Source: Basidiobolus meristosporus CBS 931.73
Lineage: Eukaryota; Basidiobolomycota; Basidiobolomycetes; Basidiobolales; Basidiobolaceae
NCBI GenBank assembly: GCA_002104905.1
Contig: MCFE01000841.1
Span: 1-31,171 of the forward strand
Direction: 5' to 3'
Length of the DNA: 31,171 nucleotides
Of this stretch, positions 8,512-16,311 are shown in pieces. The first letter of the stretch is position 1, and each line of letters begins with the position of its first letter. The notes beneath the pieces are model-generated. The model was not told the DNA's origin. It worked only from the letters and a program-made list of their open reading frames with translations, and did no database searches. Position numbers and translations under genes: made by a program.

Positions 8512-9134
8512 CTACAAGTGCAACAGTCTCAGTAGAGTGAAGTCCTTTTGTTTGAGATTATTCTTTGGCCACAAGTCTTGCTTTGTATCTTTCAGCTGTA
8601 CCATCAGCCTTGTATTTTGTCTTGAAAACCCATCTGCATCCAATTGATTCTTGGTTGATTGGTAATTAGACCAAGTCCCAAGTTTGATTTCTATCAGGGC
8701 CTGATATTCCTCTGTCATTGCAAATCTCCAAAACTTTGTCTGAGGACTATTCAGGGCCTCTTTTATAGCCTGGGGCTCATCATTATGGACTGAATAGCCA
8801 TAGGCTAAGTTGGAACCCTCATTGATGTAGTAATTTGGGCTATTTCTTGTCCAATTGGATCACCAGGCAGTTGATACTGGAATGATCACTTCTGGGATAT
8901 TACTGGGCACTGATTCTGGCTGAACCACAGTTGTAGAGTCCTCTGGAGTGCAAACATTTTCATTGTTTTGCTCTTATGCAACCCTGACAATTGGTGGAGT
9001 TGAGATCATATTTTTGTCATCATCTGATGTATTTTTTGTGAAAATCTTAAATTTTCATCAAACAACACATCCCTGGACTTGATTAGCTTCTTTGCTTTAG
9101 TATTGTAGAGTCTGTATGCTTTACTTTCATTGCA
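8512..9134 (-). pseudogene. Copia I integrase C-terminal tail and start of reverse transcriptase, broken
   Basis: This stretch links integrase to reverse transcriptase in copia I. The open piece 8512-8718 includes MTEEYQALIEIKLGTW, matching EEYQALMENQIWDLV in copia II (about 22276-22325), the usual start of the copia reverse transcriptase domain. Between 8720 and 9134 similarity to copia II (21849-22320) persists at DNA level, but the frames are short and interrupted by stops. Confidence 0.65.
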
Positions 9135-9760
9135 TTAGCCCAAAAATATGCATTTTACACTTTTTGGCTCAAATTTTGACTGATTTCCGGGAAGTTTCTT
9201 GGCATATGCTGTACACCCAAACATGCTTAGATGTTCCGCACTTGGTCTGTATCCATACCATGCTTTAAGTGGAGTAGAATCACAAAGTATTCTGTTATAA
9301 CTCCTATTTTTAAAATATACAGCAGTGGCAACTGATTCCGCCCAAAAATCATAGGATAATTTTTGATCATGGATCATAGATCTTGCCATATATATTATTG
9401 ATCTGTTAGCACATTCTGCTACTCCATTTTGCTGTGGGGAGTATGGTACAGTAGTCTATTGCTTTATCCCATGAATTTTGCAGAAGTGGATGAAGAGTTT
9501 TGAGGTATATTCTCCACCATTGTCAGAGCGTGTTTTCTTGATTTTTTTACCAGTTTCTCTCTCCACCATGCCTTTAAGCTCCCTGAGCTTAGACAGAGCT
9601 TCTTCCTTTCTCTCCATGAAGTAGACCCTTGTGTATCTTGTATAATCATCAATAAAGATGATTAAATATTTCATCCTGGCAATGTATAAATTTTGCATAG
9701 GTACACAGAGATCTGAGTAAATCAGATCTAGTTTTTTCTTAGTTTTGATCTACCCAGAGC
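9135..9760 (-). pseudogene. Copia I integrase core, frameshifted
   Basis: Minus-strand pieces 9456-9698 and 9135-9389 encode a retroviral-type integrase (rve) core. The first holds IFIDDYTRYTRVYFMERKEE and TRSDNGGEYTSKLF (second catalytic Asp). The second holds MARSMIHDQKLSYDFWAESV and PSAEHLSMFGCTAYAKKLPG, as in other copia integrases. Stops and a frame change lie between them, around 9390-9455, where the catalytic Glu region falls. The N-terminal zinc-binding pre-integrase part is absent because of the internal deletion near 9780. Confidence 0.8.
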
Positions 9761-9839
9761 TCTTGAACAATTGTCTGGCTTGTTATCTTCAGTTGTTGCA
9801 GCATTTCCATATTCAGGCTTTTTCTGTAGAATATCTTTT

Positions 9840-10579
9840 TTTTGAAGTACCAGTCTGATGTGTGTTCATGCCCATTGTAGCAGTTGCAAAACAGGTTGCT
9901 GTTGCCTTTGTAGGGTCATGGGTACCTCCTTTGTTGGTTATCATTGCTTATTAAAGCATTTTGTTCTTCCTTCTTATAGGCGCTTGATTCTCTTAATTCT
10001 TCATCCAGGAGCCTTCCATATACATAATTTAAGGTCAAATCTTCAGTGCTGGATTCTATGGCAGATACAAGGCCCTGAAACTTGTCTGTCAGGCTATTCA
10101 GGATGGTCACTACCACATCCTCATCTGTAGTTGGTATGCCTGCAGAATTCATTTCATCTACCAGCAGGGTAATTCTGTTAATTGGATTTTTCCTTTCTTC
10201 TTCTGGCAGCAAAGAATTTGTGTACCAGATACAATTTCTTAGCATCTGAGCATGACTGGTAGTAGTCTTCTAATGCCTTCCAGGCATTCTTTGCTGTTTT
10301 TGCTCTTGAGCATTGAATTAGCAATTTGTCCTTAACATTAACGCAACTACAGTTATAGGCACTTTGTTCTTTCTCCTGGTACTTTAAGGCTTCCTCTCCT
10401 ACATTTTTAGGAGGGCATTCTTCTCCCATGACAATATCCCAAAGGCCTCTTGCTTGTAGCAGCATCTTCATCTTCACCTTCCACACTTGGTAGTTAGATC
10501 CATCCAACCTTTCAGCGGAGGGAGAAATTCCAGTAATAGCAGTGGTAAACATTGCAGAGAGTGACAGCTCAGGGCTCAT
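9840..10579 (-). pseudogene. Copia I gag with UBN2-like domain, frameshifted
   Basis: The start codon at 10579-10577 lies just inside the element, within the primer-binding site. The protein begins MSPELSLSAMFTTAITGISP and carries LDGSNYQVWKVKMKMLLQ and LWDIV, typical of the copia gag/UBN2 family. The first frame ends at 10178. The remainder continues in another frame (9916-10245: INRITLLVDEMNSAGIPTTD ... DLTLNYVYGRLLDEEL), so one frameshift lies near 10190-10200. The zinc knuckle after it (about 9845-9910) is degenerate. An open frame that begins upstream in the LTR is longer but artificial. Confidence 0.82.
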
Positions 10580-10583
10580 AGCC
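10570..10583 (-). other. Copia primer-binding site matching the initiator tRNA-Met anticodon arm
   Basis: Directly inside the 5' LTR the plus strand reads CAGGGCTCATAGCC, almost the anticodon stem-loop of eukaryotic initiator tRNA-Met (CAGGGCTCATAACC). The element strand is its complement. Half-tRNA priming from this arm is known for Drosophila copia and yeast Ty5. The gag ATG sits inside this site, opposite the CAU anticodon. Confidence 0.75.
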
Positions 10584-10930
10584 TGTTGTAAGAGTCTTGG
10601 GGATATTGGAAGTGATTGGGAGGACCAGTAGACTATGTGGTTTTCACTTGATGATTTATTGAATGTAAAAGTAGTATATACTTTTACATGGTCTTGACCT
10701 AACCAGCATATAAAATAGGTTAAGGAAGGTTGCAAAAACATGTGTGCAAAGTTCAGGGCAGTTTGGACAACTTTGAGAATTTTCATGTTCTGGGTACATG
10801 GTATTTTGGTGAAGATATTCCAAGTAAATCCCAACAAGGAATTTGATCAGTATTCCCTAGGATTTGAAGGAAATGATCTAAGTGACAAAGTTAGGTTAAT
10901 ATTTAGGTGGAATTACAAATTTTTACAACA
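10584..10930 (-). repeat. 5' LTR of copia I
   Basis: This 347-bp LTR has ends TGTTGTAA and TTTACAACA. A 10-bp inverted repeat, TGTAAAAGTA (10664-10673) and TACTTTTACA (10679-10688), brackets a TATA-like GTATA. AATAAA lies just downstream on the minus strand. GATTT follows at 10931. Confidence 0.9.
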
Positions 10931-11323
10931 GATTTGACCAGGCTCATACGTGGTACTGTTGTTGGGGGAGATAGGCTCAAAATCAATCAGTGGACCTTCT
11001 TTGTCAGAGCTATCACTCTGCATGCCATATTCAGAAGGCTGAGATGAGCTTAAAGATGTCACAAACTCACCTTACTCAGTTTGTGCAAGGTGACAAAGTA
11101 GGCCAGGTGCCAATATAGAAGTATCAACTGGCTGGAAAGCTAATGTTGGTACAGTAGTGACCAATGAATGGTCAATTATGACTGGGGTGGCAAAACACTG
11201 GCTATGATCCTTGTAAAGCTTTCTATGCTGTCTGTGTGCTTCATGGCTGAGAGGCTTGCCACAATAGCCACCTGGTCTTTTTTCTCTTCTCTTATGGTGT
11301 TGAGTCAAAGTAGTCTTGTCCAT
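10931..11323 (-). pseudogene. Transposase T, N-terminus (copy 1)
   Basis: This is the N-terminal part of the Tnp2-like transposase. The Met at 11323 is the likely start, giving MDKTTLTQHHKRREKRPGGY and then CGKPLSHEAHRQHRKLYKDH, a Cys/His-rich, basic segment that could bind the element ends. An in-frame stop at 11072-11074 is followed by SQPSEYGMQSDSSDKEG, which is open in copy 2 (17901 onward). The piece ends at the copia I target duplication and resumes at 6851. Copy 2 has lost the ATG (ATA). Confidence 0.72.
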
Positions 11324-11543
11324 AGGACAAACAGCTTGACCTTCAACAATGTAATGCTATTATATCACCTTTGATCAATATTCATGTGATCTTTGGACAG
11401 TCTTGTATTTAAAACATTGCATTTACATGAATGTAAGACTCACTCATGACCCAGCATAGTAAGCATTACAAATAAAGTTGTGGCATCATATATATCTGTA
11501 TATGTCACACTATTTCCACTTTGGTTTACTCACTTCCATATAT
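11324..11543. promoter_or_regulatory. Intergenic region between divergent T and X, probable bidirectional promoter
   Basis: About 220 bases separate the T start (11323, leftward) from the X start (11544, rightward). The counterpart in copy 2 is 17418-17640. It is AT-rich, with TATATATCTGTATATG upstream of X and TATTTAAAACATTGC in the middle. The divergent layout makes it the only place for both promoters. No specific site is proven. Confidence 0.45.
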
Positions 11544-12981
11544 ATGCTGCCAAAAAATAAGGCAAAGTTGTCTGGTTCTCAACCAAACCTCACCGCTGAT
11601 TGCAACAGATGAACAGCTGGACAACAGCCTGCTTTGACATTCAGTGCAACAAACAGGGCTACATCCAAAAAAGGCCTTGTTGACAGTTTGTTAATTGAAG
11701 GTAATAATGCAGACTCCTCAGGCTCTCAGTCAAGTAGGCAATTGAGAACCTCTGTGGAGCCACAAGCTGACTGTTATGCTCAGGCAGACAAGAATGTAGC
11801 AATCACAGTGCCCTCAGTTGAAGATCAGCAGGTGGCCATGATAACAATGCCTCCAATCATATTGGCAAGTATGTTGTCAGCTCATACCAAAGCATTAATG
11901 AAGCAATTAGGTGCAGTGGCTGATAGGATAGATGCAATGGCCGAGAGAAATCAGGAAATAGTCCAGCAACAGGATGAGTGGATAATATGTGTAGAGCAAT
12001 CAATATTCCAGGTAGAGAAAGCAGTATCTTTGCTGCAAAGAAGGAACTCAAGTAGCTCAATGTCACAGCCAAGGATTGAGCCATTTCCCAGTGTAACAGC
12101 AGAGGAACACTGAACAGTCTCTGAGGCACAACCACAGTGCCCAAAGATAAGGCCCACAAAAACAAATATCACAGCATGGGAGGGAGACAACATGCTGTTT
12201 ATACAAAAGCCTAAAAATCAAAAGAGATTTAAGATCCATGAAGCCATTGAGTGCAATAGTAAAGAGTGGGCTAATATACAAGAGGCTGTCCAAAGTCTAA
12301 CATGCCATCACCTTAATGCCGGCATACCATGGGACCATCAGGAACTCAAGGCTAAGCAGAATGCAGTTGACTTGTTCCATGAGCATTATCTGGATTCAAA
12401 TGGGCAAACAGATTTTGGGCCAGCATAGGTATGCAAAGAAAGTATCTTAAGAATAGCAGAAACTATCAAAGGCAGAAGAACAAGGGTGCCATGGCTCAGA
12501 ACCAGCGGCTTCCTCAAGAGCCCATTATAAGCAGGGCCAAAAGCTCCAGACAAGTATCAAAGAGGCATCAGGCAGATGGAAGAGTGCCAATTATGTACAA
12601 GCAGGCAGACACAGATGCACCAGCACAACATTTATCAAGGAAAAGCGTAGTACTACTCAAGAAGCACACAGTCAAAGTAGCAGTGAAGGGCCTGGCAGCG
12701 ATAAAAACCAGCCGCTTTTACAGGAGCCCATCACAACTACAGTTGAGAGCTCAAGACAAGCATAAAATAAATGTCAGGTTGCCAGAAGAGTGCCAGCAAG
12801 CAACAAGCCGGCTAAAACAGATGTGTCAGAGCAGCATTCATCCAGGAGAAAATGTAGTTCTTGACAAGGAGCACTCATACAGAGTAGCAGTCAAAGACCT
12901 GGCAGTGATAAAGGAAAAGGTGAAGGGAGAAATATCTGCCTAAGCCTGAGACAGTGAGGCATAACATTTTCACCAAAATAC
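11544..12981 (+). pseudogene. Gene X (copy B) of the T-X transposon, unknown function, broken
   Basis: I do not recognise this family. The start ATG at 11544 aligns with the open MPPRNKAKLSG start in copy C; a stop follows soon after here, caused by a one-base loss. The main open part (11634-12113) contains VPSVEDQQVAMIT and a likely coiled coil, LMKQLGAVADRIDAMAERNQ, then a Ser-rich stretch. A second open piece (12192-12428) has KEWANIQEAVQSLTCHHLNA and GIPWDHQELKAKQNAVDLFH. A basic third part (12431-12943) holds two copies of a Ser/Gln-rich module about 206 bases apart. It is divergent from transposase T and lies inside the same terminal repeats. By analogy with the second protein of CACTA elements, it may bind DNA or assist the transposase, which is inference only. 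Confidence 0.6.
12966..12980 (+). other. 15-base scrap identical to the reverse complement of the adjacent LTR interior
   Basis: ATTTTCACCAAAATA here is the exact reverse complement of 13202-13216 inside the LTR that begins two bases later. It lies where homology of X copy B to other X copies fades. It looks like a rearrangement footprint. Confidence 0.55.
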
Positions 12982-13330
12982 TGTAGTAAGAGTCTTGGAG
13001 ATATTGGAAGTGATTGCAAGGAAAAGATGATTAAATGGTTTTCACTTAATGATTTATTGAGTGTCAAAGTAGCATTTATACTATTACATGGTCTTAGCAT
13101 AACAAACAAGTAGAATAGGTTAAGGAAGGTTCCAAGAACATGTGTGCAAACTTTAGGGCTGTTGGGACAACTTTGAGAATTCTCCTGTCTTGGGTACCTA
13201 ATATTTTGGTGAAAATATTGTAAGTAAGTCCCAACAAGGAATTTGGTCAGTATTCTCCAGGATTTGAAGGTAATGATCTAAGTGACCAATTTAGATGAAT
13301 GTTTAGGTGGAATTAAAAGTTTTTACAACA
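12982..13330 (-). repeat. Copia-family LTR, probably the displaced 5' LTR of copia II
   Basis: This 349-bp LTR has the same length as the LTRs at 6852 and 24166. It is not a simple solo LTR, because its flanks differ (AATAC left, TTTTC right). The right flank read on the minus strand is GAAAA, the five bases that follow the copia II 3' LTR at 24515-24519. X sequence on the two sides (13331 leftward and 24515 rightward) joins to match the uninterrupted X copy C. This LTR is therefore best explained as the copia II 5' LTR, now inverted with its flank. Confidence 0.75.
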
Positions 13331-13767
13331 TTTTCTTGTTGGTAATTCTTCTTGGCTATGATGGGATTCAGTCTTTTCCTGGCTTATGGCACTAATTGGT
13401 GAGAACTGCAGCATTTTTATCACACTTTCCTATCTCTGGCTTAGGTAGACTTTTGCCTTTACCTTTTCCTTTATCACTGCCTGGTCTTTCACTGCTACTC
13501 TGTCTGTGTGCTTCTTATACTGAACTACATTTTCTCCTTGATATATGCTGCTCTGATGCATCTTTTTTGGCCTGCTTATCCCTTGCTGGCACTCTGCAGG
13601 CAAACTGACATTTCTTTCCTGCTTGTTTCAAGCTCTCAGCCAATGCTGTGATGGGCTTCTGATGTAGCTGATTGTCTTAATCAATGCCAGATCCTTCACT
13701 GCTACTTTGACTGAGTGCTTCTTGAGTAAAACTGTGCTCTTTCCTTGGTAAATGTTGTGTTGGTGTA
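13331..13767 (-). pseudogene. Gene X fragment (copy E), repeat region, inverted
   Basis: On the minus strand this matches X from the Ser/Gln-rich module through the end of the module region (compare copy C at about 15283-15720). Both module copies are present, near 13681-13750 and 13470-13540. It differs from X copy B over the shared 370 bases by roughly a fifth by eye, so it comes from a different T-X copy. Its end at 13331 is where copia II inserted. Its other end at 13767 joins abruptly to copia gag on the opposite strand. Confidence 0.65.
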
Positions 13768-14380
13768 TCTGTGAAAGAACAAAGAGCTTTTAACTGCAAT
13801 TGCCCTAGTGCTAAAGAAAAATTGCTAATTAAGTGCTCAAGAGTAAAAACAGCAAAGAATCCCTGGAAAGCACTAGAAGACACCTACCAGTCATGTTCAG
13901 CTGCCAAGACGTTGTATCTTAGACAAAAATCCTTCACTACAAAGATGTAGTCAGGAGAAGCAATGAAAAATTTAATAAACAGAATAACCCGGCAGGCAGA
14001 TGAAATGGAATCTGCGGGCATACCAACTACTGATGAGGATGTGGTAGTTACCATCTTGAATAGCATGACAGACACATTTCAAGGCCTTATATCTGCTGTG
14101 GAGTCCAGAACTGAAGATTTGACCTTAAATTATCAAAATGGAAGGCTCCTGGATGAAGAATTTAGAAAATTAAGCACCAATAAGAAGGAAGAAGAAGAAG
14201 CTTTAATAGGCAATAATAACCAACAATGGTGATACCCAAGACCTTTCAAAGGCAATAGCAACCTGTTTTGTAACTACTGCAAAAGGAAAGGACACACATA
14301 AGACCAGTGCTTCAAGAAAAGAGACAGTCAGAAGAAAAAGCCTGAACATGGGAATGCTGCTATAACTGGAGATGGACTTT
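13768..14380 (+). pseudogene. Copia II gag, middle and zinc knuckle
   Basis: Plus-strand copia gag, homologous to copia I at about 9780-10370. The open piece 13963-14232 contains INRITRQADEMESAGIPTTD and LTLNYQNGRLLDEEF. After a stop, FCNYCKRKGHT then DQCFKK gives a CX2CX4HX4C zinc knuckle with a stop between His and the last Cys. The N-terminal gag, primer site and about 216 bases after the LTR are missing at 13768. The right end at 14380 is cut by T-X copy 2; the element resumes at about 20628. Confidence 0.75.
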
Positions 14381-14397
14381 CCATATGAAATATTATT
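14381..14397 (+). repeat. Terminal inverted repeat, X end of T-X copy 2
   Basis: Reads inward CCATATGAAATATTATT. The X end of copy D (25405 inward) reads CCCCATGAAAAATTATT. It resembles the T ends at 153 and 20627. Confidence 0.62.
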
Positions 14398-15932
14398 GAA
14401 ATGATTCCATCAAAAGGCCTTCACAAAGTTAAAGTCCTGTACTAAGAGGTACTAATCCTGTCAGGGCACCATCCAGATACCATTGAAAAACCATTGCACC
14501 CCTGATTTCACAAAAAACTTGGTCCAAATTTTTCATCACAACAATGTGTAAGTGGCTTTTGATTGGTTCACTGCCAATATGCTCACTTTCTCATCCCAAA
14601 CACTCCATCACCTCCTGTGTTTCTATGCATTGATTGGCTATTGCCTCTTTTTCACACTCCTTACTTCCTGACTCAACCATTTCTCTTACTTTTCATGCTT
14701 ACAAATTGCTTTATTTCCATTGAAACTATAGTTGTACCTCAATTGCCAATTGTATTAACCTATACAAGTCCCTATACCCTACACTTTCAATAAGCCCAGC
14801 CCCACACTCAACAAGTAATTCCATTAAAATTCACCACTCAGTAAGTATTTCTGCATTAATGTTCTGGTTCCACAACTTTGGCAGGAACCCAATGGCTTTA
14901 TGCCACTGTTCATTCATTGGTTCCCACACGTCCTGGTCTTTAGCCAGCACTGCAAGGTCTAGAACCTCATTTGCCAGTCTTTGCAATAAATCCTTTCAAT
15001 ATTCCAGCATGTTTTCTTGAGCACCGCTCTTGAAGAAGTACTGCAACATCTTGATATGCCTATTAGTGTTCCAAAGTTCCACTGAAAGCATTGAGATAGT
15101 TTTTCAAGCTCTTGGCATTGTAGCCTTGTCTGTCAGTGGGATCTCTACTCTGTCAACAATGGAGGATGTGGAGGCTGTGGTAGACAATTTGCCTTTTTCA
15201 GCATACCCATCTACCTTACTGGAGTGTAGCTCAACCGGCTGTGCTTCCAACTCTTGTGAAAACAGCTGTTTTCTTGTAGGTAAATCTTCTTGGCTATGAT
15301 GGGATTCAGTCTGTTACAGGCTTGCAGCATTAATGGCCAGGAACTGCAGTTTTTTTGCATACCTCCCAATCTCAGGCTTGGGCAGACATTTTTCCCCTTA
15401 CCTTTACCTATGTCACTGCCAGGTCTTTCACTGCTACTTTGTCTTGGTGCTTCTTGTAAAGAACTGCGCTTTTTCTTCATAATTTTGCTCTGACACATAT
15501 GTCTTAACCTGATTGTTGCTTACTGGCACTCTTCTGGCAACCTGACATTTCTTTTCCGCTTGTTTCAAGCACTCAATCTTAGTTGTGACAGTATTCTGTA
15601 ATAGCTGCTGGCTTTTATCACTGACAGGCCCTTTACTACTACTTTGACTGAGTGCTTCTTGGGTTGTACTACACTTTTTCCTTGATACATGTTTTGCTGG
15701 TGCACCTGTGTCTGCCTGCTTGTCCCTAATTAGCACTCTTCCATCTACCTGACATGTCTTTGATGCTTGTCTGGAGTTTCTGGCCCTGCTTGCAACAGGC
15801 TCTTGAGGAAGTTGCTGGTTCTTAGCCATGGCACCCTTGTTCTTCTGCCTTTGATAGTTTCTACTATTCTTAGAATACTTTCTTAGCATACCAATGCTGG
15901 CCCAAGATCTGTTTGCCTGCCTGAATCCAGGA
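14398..15932 (-). pseudogene. Gene X (copy C), C-terminal half
   Basis: The minus strand carries the second half of X. Open piece 15434-15889 has the basic KYSKNSRNYQRQKNKGAMAK segment and the Ser/Gln module (TQEALSQSSSKGPVSDK). A second module copy lies in 15211-15498 (LQEAPRQSSSERPGSDIGKG). The segment around 14870-15270 matches the C-terminal region open in copy D, including the Leu/Glu-rich stretch ending NEQWHKA and then GFLP. From about 14800 to 14398 no open frame is kept, although the DNA aligns to copy D, so this may be untranslated or decayed. The function is unrecognised. Confidence 0.6.
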
Positions 15933-15937
15933 TAATG
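15933..15937. other. Target-site duplication TAATG of the solo LTR in X copy C
   Basis: TAATG at 15933-15937 repeats at 16307-16311, on either side of the 369-bp LTR. X copy B has GCATTAT in one run at the matching place, which confirms the unoccupied site. Confidence 0.85.
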
Positions 15938-16306
15938 TACTGCAATTTAAGAAGCGATTTGGATATAAGGAACTTATCCAGAAATAGTGATAATAGTTGA
16001 ACTGTTGTTTATTCATAAAGAAGCTCAGTATTTATACCTTTGTAGAAGTAATACAGCAGCAACACTAAGTAGGGTGGGTTTCTCAATATTCAGGAGCATT
16101 CTGTAACAGTTTCAGGGTTAGTATATAATGTTTGGTAATAGTGCTAATTTGATCCTCACTATAGGGGAATAATCATAAGATCATATATCTGGAGAAAGTG
16201 TCAAAGTTAAGGCAGTAAATGAGTCCTACAGTGACTAAGACTAGCCTAGAATTGTTAAGTAAATTTTTAGCTGCTGAATGATACCAAATAGTCCAATATT
16301 TCAACA
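15938..16306 (-). repeat. Solo LTR, family Z, minus strand
   Basis: This 369-bp solo LTR has perfect TAATG duplications. On the minus strand it starts TGTTGAAATATT and ends ...AAATTGCAGTA, decayed from TTGCAACA. A same-length copy sits at 22929-23297. No internal region of this family is in the window. Confidence 0.87.
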
Positions 16307-16311
16307 TAATG

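Larger units (their letters stand above)
6852..10930 (-). mobile_element. Copia I: degenerate Ty1/copia retrotransposon inserted in transposase T
   Basis: This is a 4,079-bp element with LTRs at 6852-7200 and 10584-10930, a GATTT target duplication, a polypurine tract, an initiator-tRNA anticodon-type primer site and the gene order gag, integrase, reverse transcriptase, RNase H expected for Ty1/copia. The LTRs differ at roughly 14% of positions by eye, so this is an old insertion. The reading frame is broken many times. Compared with copia II, it lacks the protease and pre-integrase region. Confidence 0.88.
153..12981. mobile_element. T-X DNA transposon copy 1, interrupted; Tnp2-type transposase plus divergent gene X
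   Basis: This is a two-gene DNA transposon with transposase T on the minus strand (segments 153-2073, 5687-5851, 6316-6851, 10931-11323) and gene X on the plus strand (11544-12981). The pieces are colinear with T-X copy 2 (14381-20627, opposite orientation) once the Gag-protease element, the 5852-6315 block and copia I are removed. The T end carries a terminal motif at 153 that matches the termini of copy 2. The X end is missing, because homology stops at 12981 where an inverted copia LTR begins. T is related to Tnp2 (CACTA-like) transposases by motif, but the termini do not begin with CACTA. Confidence 0.75.

Noticed and set aside
10178-10837. A 219-residue copia gag starting inside the LTR
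   Set aside because: The first 86 residues come from LTR sequence upstream of the primer site. The Met at 10579, right at the element interior, is the expected gag start.
12982-13330. Simple solo copia LTR
   Set aside because: Flanks AATAC and TTTTC do not form a duplication. The right flank instead pairs, inverted, with the flank of the copia II 3' LTR.
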